DNA from: Litoditis marina | Taxonomy: Eukaryota; Nematoda; Chromadorea; Rhabditida; Rhabditidae | NCBI GenBank assembly: GCA_964036275.1 | Contig: OZ038435.1 | Span: 21,496,559-21,560,558 of the forward strand | Reading direction: 5' to 3' | Length of the DNA stretch: 64,000 nt | Shown: positions 34,109-46,037 of the stretch, piece after piece | How the letters are laid out: every line of letters starts with the position of its first letter | How positions within the stretch are numbered: the stretch's first letter is position 1 | Program-made: the position numbers and the translations under genes | Notes under the pieces: generated by a model | What the model was told of the DNA's origin: nothing | Databases searched by the model: none | What the model saw: the letters and a program-made list of their open reading frames with translations, nothing else

Positions 34109-37100
34109 ATGCAGAATGGTGACACGACAGATCTAGAAGACAAGATGCTGCCCACGCACTCTACGACGCCTAAGTCTCGGCCTGCTGTGCACTTGCTCGG
34201 AGTAGATCTAACTTATAGGTATGTGAACTTCGATATATATTAATAGATACCTCGAAGAGTGTTACTGCCTTGAGAAATCGTTATGTTTATTTGTTTTGAA
34301 TAGGGTTGTCTCAAAAATTTGTTACTCATATCATTGTTGTTTCTACTTAACTTAATAAGTATGCCGATAGAGAGAATAGCATAGTTGAATCGCACGATGG
34401 TTCCGAATTTCCAGGCCTCATTGGCTACAATTCGTTCTGCTGTCATGCGCGATATTCGTGTTCTACGTCGGTTATGGATACATGCAGGTAATATTTCTGG
34501 CCAATTCCACAAGGAACCCGGTATTTCGTTAACCCTACCAGTTAACCTTAACCGGGTTACCTGGTTAACCCTTTTGTTAACCACTTGTTAACCCTATTTT
34601 ACAATGTCTTTTGGGGCAAATTTATGGTTACCAAGTGGTTAACAAAAGGGTTAACCAGGTAACCCGGTTAATGGTTAACGGCTAGGGTTAACAAAATACC
34701 GGGTGAAATAAAGAATTCGCCAATATTTCTGTGTTTCATACATATAGGTATGATATGACTTACGGTTTGGTTGTGCTAGCTTCATGCGACATCTGAGCAT
34801 CACCGTTGTGAATGTACGAAAGTGCCAACCCGCTGTCACACGTGTGTCCGGCAGGTGCGGAAATGAATGAGGCAAACATCTATTCCGTATAAGACTAGTC
34901 ATTCGAAATGTTCGATACTACCACGACGATATAACTCGATACATCCCAACACGTTAGTAAGGTGCGACTAAAATGAACCCTTTTCCCGATTTACAACTTA
35001 TTGATTTTCCATCAAATTTGGCGAATGAGGAGCCCGTATTTTTTTGAATGCTCGAACAACGTAACTGGTGCATGCACATGCAATTTGTTTGATCATCCTC
35101 ATTTTGCAGGAGCTGATTTTCAAGTTTCCGGGAATGAGACCGTTCGGCTGGTACCTGACCCTGCTGCAGTTCATCATCTACAGCTCGTGCGGCTACGCGG
35201 AAGGAAGACTCTGGCACGACACCAAAAGGAGGTCAGTTCAAATATCAGTGATTCAGTGAGTCATTTTTTGCCTAGTTTGATGTAAGTTTAAGGAAGTTCT
35301 ACCAGGTTGATGGAAGTTCCGAGAGCAATCTAACTGTCTTTATAGAATGAACCGGGTTGATGCGTTTGCTGGTTCAATCCACTTTATTTTTATTACCTTG
35401 TTCATGTTCTGAGTCCTGACCACAAAAAGTAGGGTCCTCTCTTACGACGTGGGAAAACTCGGTTATCTCTTTTGCAAAACTGCGACGTATGATGCATTGT
35501 TGAAGTAAAGAAATATGCTCCTCTAAATAAGCTCTCGTAGCTTGTTCGGTCCGGATTGGTGTGTATGTGTCTTTCATTTCTTCATTAGTTCATATTTTAT
35601 CCATTTCTTCATTATCCAACAGTTTAAAAAGTTGCGTGTGGTGAATAAATCTATTCTATTCTACTTGCAGACTGCCCCTCCGTATATATGCTCTTCTCGC
35701 CTTCTTTACTGTGGCAACCATGGGACTTTCCAACGCATCAGTTGGATATTTGAACTATCCTACGCAGGTTAGATTGGATTCAAAATTTTTGAATTATTTC
35801 CCGATATTGGCGAAAATGAAACGAAGCTATGTCGTTTTCTCTAACTAAGCATGTAACTTTATTGTGCAACTGAAGTGACAGATGTTGGCGAGTATTCTAC
35901 ACCGGATTTGTTAGTCAATTTGAAAAGAAACTTTCCCTTTTCACCAACTTTTTCAAACCTTTCCAGTTTTCGGATTGCAAAGCTTTGTGCGTTTACAATA
36001 GCACACTATTTCATTCAAGCAAGATTATGACTCCTTTGATGGTTCGTTGTGATAAAATTCAAGACCTACCTCTGTTTTCAGGTCATTTTTAAGTGTTGCA
36101 AGTTGATTCCCGTGCTGATTGGCGGAATTTTGATCCAAGGAAAACGATACGGGTTGATTGATCTCTCTGCCGCGGCCCTCATGAGTTTAGGTACGTTTCT
36201 TCTCTTTTTCTCCATTTCGGGGTATTCTGTGAAGTGGAATTAGTAAGGTTGCTTTAGTGTAGGTATAGCTTAGTTCTGAATTTGAAAAATGAGAACTAGG
36301 TTAAATTGTTCAATATGCGAAACTCGGGCTAACTGCCAGGAGAATTCAAAGGGAAAAACGTGTTTCTCCGCAGCCACACTTGAGATTGAGTAAGTATTAC
36401 TTGCTTGTTGCCAAAAAGCAAAAACTGTCCCTTCTGGTATTGAAAGAAGTTTAACAGTTTCACTCTTTTCAATAGGAAAGTGATTTCCTTATTCCGTGTA
36501 TTCGTTTTTCCACGTAATGAGCGTTTTGTTGTTGTTCTATTTTCAGTGTGTATTTAAGGTCTGATCATGTTCACCCTGGCAGACAGCCAAGTGTCGCCCA
36601 TCTTCGAGCCGAAGGGCTACGTGATGATATCGGGAGCCCTGCTGGCAGATGCGGTCATCGGAAATATTCAGGAGAAGAATATGAGAAAGTACGGCGGGTC
36701 CAGCAACGAAATGGTTGGTTTGGTTGGAATTATACACTTGAATTCGGTTGGAGTTTTACTCTTGAATAAGGTATAATGTGGTTGGGTACTCACTTACTTG
36801 TACCGTTTTATGGTTAGATGTTGCCAAGAGAAGAATATGCGAAAGTGCCTTTTTCATTAAGCTACGTTGCATTATGTGTGAGAATAAACTGTTCTAGTGA
36901 AGTTGTCAGAAAAGTTCAAATTACTTTTTTTTTGTCACAATCGGGCAAATTAGCATATTTTTGATGCACACTCATAAATTTCCACTAGTCTATAATGACA
37001 ATCTCTTTTTGTAGAAAGTAGGATGATCAGATATTATGAAACCACTTTTCTATCTCCTTATAGGTTCTTTATTCGTATTCGATTGGCTCCGTCTACATCT

Positions 37101-40100
37101 TCTTCTATACTCTGGTCACCGGCGAATTTTTCGAAGCCACTGCCTTTTTCATTCAGGTACGTTACGTTTCATCGTTTTTTGTTGTAAAAAGCTTCTAAAA
37201 ATTAAAATTTCACGTTTTTTGACCGTTCAAACAACTTCAAAGATGGATATAAGCGGCAGTGAATCATGATAAGGTTTTGCAACTTGCAATGTGAACAACG
37301 TTAATTAAAAAAAAGGTCAATTACCGTGTAGTCGGGGTGGGTTTGGTTCAATTTTGAACTAACTTATTGGGTGTGGTGGTATAGAATCGAGCTCTCTTTT
37401 TCCAGAACCCTTGGTACACCTTTGGCTATGGACTTATTTTTGGTCTACTGGGCTACCTCGGAGTAAACGTTGTGCTCACCCTGATTAAGGTTTGTTGGTC
37501 TATTATTAGGAATGAGTATTTTGATGATAACTATGGGGTTCATAGGTTTTATTTACATAGTAGCACATGAATCGCGCGCAGCGCGAAGCGCTGTGCGAGA
37601 TTTGTCTTTGGTCCGGCTAATGCGCGCTTCCGTTTTTTTAGTATCTCCTCAAAAAGGCTGAAATTTGCAAAACAAAGTTTTTATCGATGTACTTGTTTTC
37701 TATAGCTAATACCCTAACCGTTTTTCAAATTCGAGCGAAATCGGTCAAGTTTGAGCCAAGTTATGGCCTCATGCGCTTCAACAAGAGCGCCAACTTCCGT
37801 CGTGTGTGGGTGTGTGGGTGGGTGGGTGGGTGGGTTGTGACAAGAAAAGTAAACCCAGTTCAAGGGTTTCTACTCGACCGATTTCGTTGAAAATTGTGGA
37901 AGACATGTGATACCTACTCATACACTCGCGGAGCAAAAAAAATTCAAGAAAAAAGTGTTTTAATCAATGTTATAGACATTTTTCGGAACGTGTCTGCGTC
38001 TCTCCATTCAGCACGCTCTCTCTGTCCGGTCGACAACTCAAACTGTATTGTAACTTAGAGTAACAATTACCGATTTGCTCGAAAATTGAAATATGATGCC
38101 GTCGTGACTTTTATTTGAGTATGAAGTATTCTATTCCTGACGTCCTTCAGGATTCTGGAGACCGGATGACGTCATTTTTGAAAAGTGCAAAGTTGACGTC
38201 ACATATATTTTCAAATGATGATAATATCTTAGAAAGGGTCAATTAACGGTGAAACTCAATCTGAGAGTGATTTATTCTGGGATTCTGGAGACCAGATGAC
38301 GTCGATTTTGAAAAGTGCAAAGTTGACATCACATATATTTTTAAACGATGTTAATATCTTAGAAAGTATCAATTAACGGTGAAACTCAATCTAAGAGTGA
38401 TTTATTCTGGGATTCTGGAGACCAGATGACGTCGATTTTGAAAAGTGCAAAGTTGACGTCACATATATTTTTAAACGATGGTAATATCTTAGAAAGGGTC
38501 AATTAACGGTGAAACTCAATCTTAGAGTGATTTATTCTGGGATTCTGGAGACCAGATGACGTCGATTTTGAAAAGTGCAAAGTTGACGTCACATATATTT
38601 TTAAACGATGATAATATCTTAGAAAGGGTCAATTAACGGTGAAACTCAATCTAAGAGTGATTTATTCTGGGATTCTGGAGACCAGATGACGTCGATTTTG
38701 AAAAGTGCAAAGTTGACGTCACATATATTTTTAAACGATGGTAATATCTTAGAAAGTATCAATTAACGGTGAAACTCAATCTAAGAGTGATTTATTCTGG
38801 GATTCTGGAGACCAGATGACGTCGATTTTTAAAAGTGCAAAGTTGACGTCACATATATTTTTAAACGATGGTAATATCTTAGAAAGGGTCAATTAACGGT
38901 GAAACTCAATCTTAGAGTGATTTATTCTGGGATTCTGGAGACCAGATGACGTCGATTTTGAAAAGTGCAAAGTTGACGTCACATATATTTTTAAACGATG
39001 ATAATATCTTAGAAAGGGTCAATTAACGGTGAAACTCAATCTAAGAGTGATTTATTCTGGGATTCTGGAGACCAGATGACGTCGATTTTGAAAAGTGCAA
39101 AGTTGACGTCACATATATTTTTAAACGATGGTAATATCTTAGAAAGGGTCAATTAACGGTGAAACTCAATCTGAGAGTGATTTATTCTGGGATTCTGGAG
39201 ACCAGATGACGTCGATTTTGAAAAGTGCAAAGTTGACGTCACATATATTTTCAAACGATGGTAATATCTTAGAAAGGGTCAATTAACGGTGACACTCAAT
39301 CTGTCAGTGATGTATTCTGGGATTCTGGAGACCAGATGACGTCGATTTTGAAAAGTGCAAAGTTGACGTCACATATATTTTCAACTGCTGAAAATATCTT
39401 AAAAATGGTATATTAACGACAAAACTTCATCTAAATATGACTTATTCTGGAAATCAGAAGGCCAGATGACGTCAACTTTCGAAAAATTGACGTGAAATAT
39501 GTTTTCGAATGCTGAAAGTTTCTTAGAAATGGTCAATTCACGATGAAACTTCATTCAAACATGACGTATTCTGGGATTCTGAAGGGCAGATGAAGTAAGT
39601 TTCTAGAACTGCAAGTTGACGTCATATTTTTCTGAAATGACAGTAATACGTGGCAAGTGGTTCAATAAAAAAATTTTTTATCTGCACCGTACAGATCAAA
39701 CCACATACCTACGGCATGTATACAAAAAGAGAAAAATTCATGAAAAAGTGGGGGCCCAACGATTGTGAGATTTGTCTTCTGCTGTGCGCCCCTTAGACAA
39801 CTACTCTCAAATGAAGCAGCTACTGCTACAGAAACCGAAAAATACTCATGTATAACTGTTAACTACAAACATACAAAAGTCGTAAAATATTTGTTCAAAC
39901 CTGTAAACTAGAATCTGTAAATAACCAAAAAATACCAATATACTCAAGTATAACTGTCCATTACAAACATACAAAAGTCGTAAAATATTTTCTCAAACCT
40001 GTAAACTAGAATCTACAAATCACAGATGTTAATTCAACGTAGTCAATTATAGAGTTCCTGGTTTTGTGCACAATGGTTGGCATTTTTTGTCATTACTTCA

Positions 40101-41467
40101 ATTCCAGGTGCTGTAACGTTTGGCATATTATTCAACAGTTGCTCTCTCTTTCGCAGCTGTGACTTGTAGATTCTAGTTTACAGGTTTGAGAAAATATTTT
40201 ACGACTTTTGTATGTTTGTAATGGACAGTTATACTTGAGTATATTGGTATTTTTTGGTTATTTACAGATTCTAGTTTACAGGTTTGAACAAATATTTTAC
40301 GACTTTTGTATGTTTGTAGTTAACAGTTATACATGAGTATTTTTCGGTTTCTGTAGCAGTAGCTGCTTCATTTGAGAGTAGTTGTCTAAGGGGCGCACAG
40401 CAGAAGACAAATCTCACAATCGTTGGGCCCCCACTTTTTCATGAATAGTTCTAGACTTTGTGGCAAGGTGTCAGAAAAACTTCACATTATAATGTGGAAA
40501 GTCACTTGTTTAATCGTGAACAAAATATATACTTTTTAGCTGAATTATATCGTGCTCGTTAGTACCTTACTAGGTTGTGGCTACATACAGAGTCGGTCTG
40601 AAACTGACTGTTAGCATATTATGGAGAGTTGAGCTCGGCACTAAAAGTTGGGTACAGTGTTACAAAACTGCATAGGCAAACTTTTTACTTTATTAGTATA
40701 GGTACTCGACTGTATTTGGACTATTTGCCTTAATTCCTTAATTGTTGATCTGAAAACATAAAAGTCTCGGAATCATCCCTAAGCGCTCCAAGATCAGAAT
40801 ACAACGTTGAATGATCGTTTTGCACTTTTTTGTTCTAAAATGTATTGTTTTTCCAGGTCAGTGGTGCCCTTGTTGCGGTTACAGTAACCACACTACGTAA
40901 GGCTCTGACCATTTGCCTGTCCTTTATTCTTTTCTCCAAGCCTTTCACGATTGACTATATTTGGGCAGGATTGGTTATACTATTGGCTATCTACCTCAAT
41001 ATATACAGGTCAGTTTCGCTATCAGTTATGCTAGTTAAGCAAATTACACAAGTTTTCCACTTTCCACGTTTGAGAGTGTTTGACGTATTTACGTATTACG
41101 CAAGTACGATTCATGTTTCTCATACGAAGTTGCTTTGAGAATCAGGCTTATTCTATCCACAGTCCATAACGTTTTATGGAATCTATAGTGGAGTTGGTTA
41201 GAGTAGTGAGAAGAGTTTAGTAGACAGTAACCAAATGTTAGTAGTTTTATCTGCGAACACATTCAAACGGACCTGAATCAAACACAATAGAGAAGCTTGT
41301 TTCTTTTCTAGCCGCTTGGATTTGAGCAACCTGCATGATACAAATGAAACTTAGTATTTTTCAGTAAAAACAAGGCAAGCTTCGATGCAAAGATAAAGAG
41401 TGTGATCGGAAGAATCTTTTTGAGCAAAGCCAACTCCGTTCACAAAAGCGACTTCCAGATGGTTTGA
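34109..41467 (+). CDS. SLC35B3: PAPS transporter 2 (SLC35B3 family)
   Basis: Ten exons: 34109-34218, 34415-34487, 35110-35231, 35671-35767, 36082-36190, 36559-36713, 37064-37156, 37406-37489, 40857-41008 and 41365-41467 (TGA), 365 aa, all in phase. The family moves 3'-phosphoadenosine 5'-phosphosulfate from cytosol into the Golgi in exchange for nucleotide, feeding glycan and protein sulfation. Family signatures are clear: [94 protein letters not shown] and [18 protein letters not shown]. About ten hydrophobic segments fit the SLC35 fold. The start is the first ATG in frame and gives a normal cytosolic N-terminus. Exon 6 uses TTTAAG, 12 nt after a TTTCAG whose use would give an early stop. 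Intron 8 is 3.4 kb and holds the satellite and fold-back. Confidence 0.97.
34500..34723. mobile_element. Family E GGTTAACC palindromic MITE, copy 2
   Basis: Complete copy: CCAATTCCACAAGGAACCCG at the left, and TACCGGGTGAAATAAAGAAT then TCGCCAA at the right. It starts 13 nt after the donor of the transporter's second exon. Confidence 0.85.
37560..37880. repeat. Dispersed repeat starting GCGCGCAGCGCGAAGCGC
   Basis: A palindromic GCGCGAAGCGC head is followed by GAGATTTGTCTTTGGT, then AAATCGGTCAAGTTTGAGCC and a (GGGT)n run at 37810-37838. A diverged relative starts at 46591 (GCGCGGAGCGCGAAGCGC, then GAGTTGTCTTTGGT, then AGCCAAATCGG). In intron 8 of the transporter gene. Confidence 0.6.
38151..39650. 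repeat. 130-bp tandem satellite with CRE-like boxes
   Basis: Ten copies of exactly 130 bp start GATTCTGGAGACC at 38151, 38281, 38411, 38541, 38671, 38801, 38931, 39061, 39191 and 39321. Two degenerate copies follow to about 39650. Each core copy contains GATGACGTC and, 23-24 nt later, TTGACGTCACA, the latter holding the full TGACGTCA palindrome. Variant positions show that copies 2-4 and 5-7 repeat as a 390-bp block. Located in transporter intron 8. Confidence 0.97.
39737..40446. mobile_element. Long fold-back, 290-bp arms
   Basis: Arms 39737-40025 and 40157-40446 are near-perfect reverse complements with a 131-bp loop. The ends are ATTCATGAAAAAGTGGGGGC and GCCCCCACTTTTTCATGAAT. Each arm holds two direct copies (about 110 bp) of a block with ACAAAAGTCGTAAAATATTT. 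In sense orientation the intron RNA would form a roughly 290-bp duplex. The ends resemble those of the fold-back at 48188. Confidence 0.95.
40670..40760. repeat. Dispersed repeat (copy at 43186)
   Basis: AGGCAAACTTTTTACTTTAT, then AGTATAGGTACTCGACTGTA and TTTGGACTATTTG recur at 43192-43250 with few differences. Both copies are intronic, in the transporter and in RCAN respectively. Confidence 0.7.
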
Positions 41468-41666
41468 AGATATTTATTGATTTAATTTATATATATTAAC
41501 CTGTTATGATTTATTTGCTTTAATAGGGTGGGTTCAAATTTTAGGTGAGATTTTGAAGTTCTTGTTGTTCTACGGGCGTGATTTGTTAATCTGTGATGCA
41601 TGCTTTTTTGTGATCTTTTATTGAGTATAATAATGTAACGTTTAGGGTATGGTACATTTATGCAAT

Positions 41667-41672
41667 AATAAA
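41667..41672 (+). terminator. Candidate poly(A) signal of the transporter
   Basis: AATAAA 200 nt after the stop codon, in AT-rich sequence. Confidence 0.45.
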
Positions 41673-42313
41673 TTTTATTACACATGTTATATACAATCTC
41701 TGAACGTAAAGTCTCTGAACGTAGAACGTAAAGCTGGGAACTTGTTGACACTTTCAATTGCAGAAACATAAATGTTCAAAATAATTCTGATTCTACAACA
41801 TGGTGAAAACAAACATAATAATTCTCAAATGGTGGAAAGTGGTTTGAAACACCCGCACATGAGTAGGTTCCACTTTTCCAGACTTTCTCAATAACACTAA
41901 ACTCAGAAGGTAGGGAATACTAGGGAAAGGGTATAATTGTTCATCTTCATCTTATCAAATATTTAGCCCCTACACATTGGGAAATTTCAATGTAATTCGA
42001 TAGAAAATACAAGAGTATGGTATAACGAATGTCATATAGAACTAATTGAAAACATTGTAAAAATCAAAAGTCTTTCTTAGCGAGTATTTTCATCATATAT
42101 GACTGTTTTGAGATGTAAAACCAACTCAAACGGTTCCGTTAAACACAGAAAACGCGCGACACCCCACAAAATATGAACACCAACCCACATGAGCCAGCTT
42201 AGTCAAAATTTGTTTCAAAAATGTTAGAAGTGGGCCTTTTTCCAAAGTGGGAACGATGATGGATTGGGAAAAGCCACGCGTTTCAACAGATAGAGCTGGG
42301 ATCAAGTGAGTGG

Positions 42314-42437
42314 TATAGTTTTACGTATTACCACTGAGAGACGCCTACAGTATCAGAAGAAATTGTCATTATGAAGCAGTAATTAGAATATTCGCGTGGG
42401 TACTGTAGAAGTCTCGGTGGGAACGAAAAAGACTATA
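42314..42437. mobile_element. Family G element, copy 2
   Basis: TATAGTTTTACGTATTACCA to GGGAACGAAAAAGACTATA as inverted ends, with CACTGAGAGACGCCTACAGT and its counterpart inside. It lies between the convergent transporter and RCAN genes, 31 nt beyond the RCAN stop codon, so probably inside its 3' untranslated region. Confidence 0.7.
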
Positions 42438-42467
42438 ATATAATGAAAACTCAATGAACTATGACCC

Positions 42468-45400
42468 TTAGTCCTCCTCCTCTCCCTCCCCGGGTGGTCT
42501 GGGGGTCTTCGGCATTTCCAACTGGGCGGGCGCATCGAGGGAGGTCTCGCACGGATGAACCACTATCGTCGGGGTAGACTCGTCCCCGTTGTGCACCGCG
42601 AATCTAAATAGTAATAATAATAATATAAGTAATATTCCGTTTATAGGGTCTAAAATTTTTTATCAAAAATTCGAAAGGACACCCACCCACCGCAAGGGCC
42701 GAAAAATGACGGGAGTTTAGGTAGTTCTCAGTTTTTTTTTTAGTTTTAATTTTGTGGGAATTTAGATAGATTTTCCTACAAATTCTCAGAAGTGCCACAT
42801 TTCTGGCAATTCGCTATTTTTTTTCGGCCAGAGTCGTACCCACGGTAATGTAGGTCAACGTTTGGGTCGTTTGTCGTTCCCGGGCCCAAGCCTAGGCGAA
42901 ACCACAATACCTCGTCAGAAATATCAGATATATTGGATTAGCCCAGAAAAAAGGTTGAAAAGAGAACGTCGACCTACTTTTCATCGAGAGCGAACGAAGC
43001 CAAACGAGACATCAGGTCGAAATTGCAGATGACCGGCGGCATTTCCTGGAAAAGGGTTAGATAAGGGGAATACAAAGAACAATATTCAAATAGCCCAAGT
43101 GTATATTGTACTCTACAGAATATAATTATTGTATCTACACTGTGTAAGTGGGTATTATGTACAACAACGGCTAACTAATTGGGTTTGCACAGGCAAACTC
43201 TTTAGTTTATTAATATAGGTACTCGACTGTATTTGGACTATTTGACTTAATTGGTGTCAAATCATTGAACAATTAACCAAAACACTAGTTTTCAAGCCTT
43301 TTGGACCGCGATGTATCACTGAATAAAGTAGTTTGTAGTTATATCAGTCAATATCTACCTCGACTTGAAGACTTGTACGATCAATCAATCGATAACGCTG
43401 TTTGTATTTATATAAATAATACATCATTCAATATTGTACTTTGTAGTTATCAGTCAGTACCCACCTTAACCTGAGCCCATCCCACCGGGGGTGAGCAGGG
43501 GGGCGAAATGAGAAACTGTTTCTCCAAGGGTGGAGGAGAGAGCAGAGGCGCAGAGTTACGAAGGAGCACTCGCTGAAAAAAAACACTGTAGAATTCCCTC
43601 TGATATTTTACATCACCTCTGTATCTGTACTATGGGTATTTGTAGTTCCCGTCATACTTCGGGAGAAAACGTATTGCCAAGAAACCAATACACAAAAGCT
43701 ACAAAAAACTATTTCCCATGTAAAATACTTGATTTCGAGATGAAAAAACAAAGTTCAATTTAGAATTTAATTGCTATTCTAAACTCTCGCTTCCGACAGT
43801 GTTTGATGGCATATTACTATTATCACCTGAAGCACATTGAAACGAGAAAGATCTTTGATCATTTTTCTACAGCTCAAGTTCATTTACCAAACCGAGCACT
43901 GTTTGAAACATTTTTTAAGTGAAATATAAAATAAATAGGGATATTAAAAGATGATAATTACGTACCTGGGCGAAAAATGCCTTCAGCTCGACGCCATTGA
44001 ACGAGAATCCCTGAACAATCAACTTGGCCGCTGTCGCATTTTCCGGAGAACTGAATGCAGAGAAATCAATAATTAGAAAGAAAGAAATGTTAAGATAAAA
44101 AGAATTCGCCCCTTCCATAATATAGTCAAAAAAACTCCGAATTGAAGGTATTTGTCTTCCTAGAAAAACCGTTTGATTCATTTTTTCTGGCGAACACATA
44201 CACCGCCAAGGGTCTTCTCATATTGGTTTTAAAATCTCGCAACCCCTCCATTTTTTTCGAGCCGCGACCTATCCGAAACTGCGATTTCTGCCTCTATTTT
44301 GCATTCACTGCCGATAATGTATGAATATGAAATTCGTCAGTTTTCCACTCGCGACCCCCATTTTCCACCCGAATTTGTTCGTGACCTCCTATCCCATAAG
44401 AAAACTTGGCGGTATTATATGGGCTAACATCTCCAAGATCCTAATGTCGATTCACTTATTGGTATTGCTCATTGTCACAGACATGAAACAGTCTCCTTCA
44501 CAAAAGTACGGTCACTTTGTTATCCATACAAGAACTTGTTTTCCCATAATCCCGATATTGAACTACCCTGAACGTTTCCATGAAAAGTCTGAAAATTGCT
44601 AGCAGATATATTTAGAATCGTCCCATTTCGTAACTTGAAAACTGAACAAAAAGCTCACCTGAATATAACCCGAACTCGTCGGAAACTCTTGAGAAAATCG
44701 AAATGAATATCCTCCTCGATTTGCGTGAAGAGTTGCGAGAAATTCTCGCGCTGGTCCGGATTGGCAAACACCTGGAAAACAATTGAATTAGTTCAAAAAA
44801 CAAATGGTCAACAATTCCACGAAACTCCACATGGTATTTTTAAGACTTTTTAAGACGACAAATAACCTCAAGTTTTTGGTGAAACTTCATTTCCTATTGT
44901 GAATTGCATGCGTTAGTCAAGTTGATCAACAATTCGGTTACTTTCAGTATCGGTCAGCCTTCTGTTAATTTTGTGAATGGCCTTTGCACTCGAAGGGTTT
45001 GTTGAACTAGTTAGAGTAGGCGTCTCTCGAAATCGTGAAGTGTTCTCCGATTGATCAAGAGCAAAAAACAAAGAAAGAATGAAGACTAAAAAAATTTCAT
45101 AAAAAAGGGCTCTTCAAAGAGCTCAAACACTAAAGTACATTAAGTGAGTGTGTCTTTTGAAAGAATTTTTTAATAATGAACCTTTGCGATCGGTCAGCTG
45201 GTCACTAGTACGTGACAGCATTCCATATAAAAGGACCCCGCCCTTTCTTTTCAGAAAAAAAAAACAGATGTTGAGGTGTTGAACAGAAAATCCCATAACT
45301 GGCCACTTGGATTTGAATTTCGTGTGACTTCTTTGCTACAAGCACTTATTTCTCAGCAGAAAGAAAGTATTTCAGATTTAGAAAGAGCAAGTCATACCAG

Positions 45401-45853
45401 CAGCCAGCTAATTTAGTTAAGTTTATAGTTTTAATTTGAAAAAAGTTCTCACCCCCCCCCCCCCTCTCTCAACAACCAGGTGTCACAATCACAAATCTTC
45501 AAATTACATAAAAGAGGACCGTTAACACTTGAAAGCTGATATAAGATAAAATACATGATATTTTGCGTTCCGTACATGGCTAAATACGACATGTTATATG
45601 TTATTTAAAGACGATTATGTGGACCAATCTCGTGTCAACGGTCCTTTAAACTGCAATTGAAAAATGTATTGTAGTTTAAAGGACTGAAGCGTTGGGATTG
45701 GACCACACAATCGTCCTTATTTAAGCAAATTGAACAAGTTCCAACCTCTTCTGGAACCTGTGTGACGATGATCGAATTGGGCAATTCGTCCTTGTTCTTC
45801 ACGCAACCAATCGAGGACGACGAAGAGTCAGTGTTCTCTATGTCTTCCAACAT
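42468..45853 (-). CDS. RCAN: Calcipressin / regulator of calcineurin (RCAN)
   Basis: Six exons on the minus strand: 45746-45853 (ATG), 44659-44771, 43966-44050, 43471-43572, 42978-43045 and 42468-42603 (TAA), 203 aa. RCAN proteins bind and modulate the phosphatase calcineurin. The N-terminal RRM-like fold shows NSIIVTQVPEEVFANP (about 27-42) and DFLKSFRRVRVIFSSPENA. The family hallmark FLISPPCSPPVGW is at 122-134. A C-terminal PTIVVH (170-175), corresponding to the PxIxIT-like calcineurin-docking segment, is followed by an acidic tail GEGEEED. The start was chosen because TTTTGCAG ends 6 nt upstream, a likely trans-splice acceptor; an upstream coding exon cannot be excluded. The first intron begins beside a family A hairpin (45605-45724). 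Nothing in the frame looks broken. Confidence 0.96.
43186..43460. repeat. Dispersed repeat and GTAGTTAT...CAGTCA blocks
   Basis: Second copy of the ATAGGTACTCGACTGTATTT repeat, followed by two blocks of TTTGTAGTTAT(A)TCAGTCA(A/G)TA(T/C)C at 43331 and 43440, and ATCAATCAATCGATA as in the 60.1-60.5 kb repeats. Intronic to RCAN. Confidence 0.55.
44195..44415. mobile_element. Family L inverted-repeat element, copy 2
   Basis: ACATACACCGCCAAGGGTCT pairs with AGAAAACTTGGCGGTATTAT. The middle has CGCGACC(C/T) repeats as in the copy at 24832. RCAN intron. Confidence 0.6.
45605..45724. mobile_element. Family A TTAA hairpin MITE, copy 5
   Basis: TTTAAAGACGATTATGTGGA to CACAATCGTCCTTATTTAA. It lies 21 nt from the donor of the first RCAN exon. 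Confidence 0.9.
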
Positions 45854-45951
45854 TTGAGCCTGCAAAATGGATGTGGTTGATACTATCCCGAAAATAAGGT
45901 TTTGTAACGGAAAAAATAGAAGTTTTCTCAGAACAAACAAGGTGACAGAGA

Positions 45952-45952
45952 C

Positions 45953-46036
<84 letters not shown>
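45952..46036. repeat. (GA)n tract
   Basis: About 70 bp of nearly pure GA, 95 bp upstream of the RCAN first exon on the transcribed-strand side. Confidence 0.95.

Positions 46037-46037
<1 letters not shown>

Noticed and set aside
38151..39650. CRISPR-like array
   Set aside because: Whole 130-bp units repeat with no unique spacers, in a eukaryotic intron.
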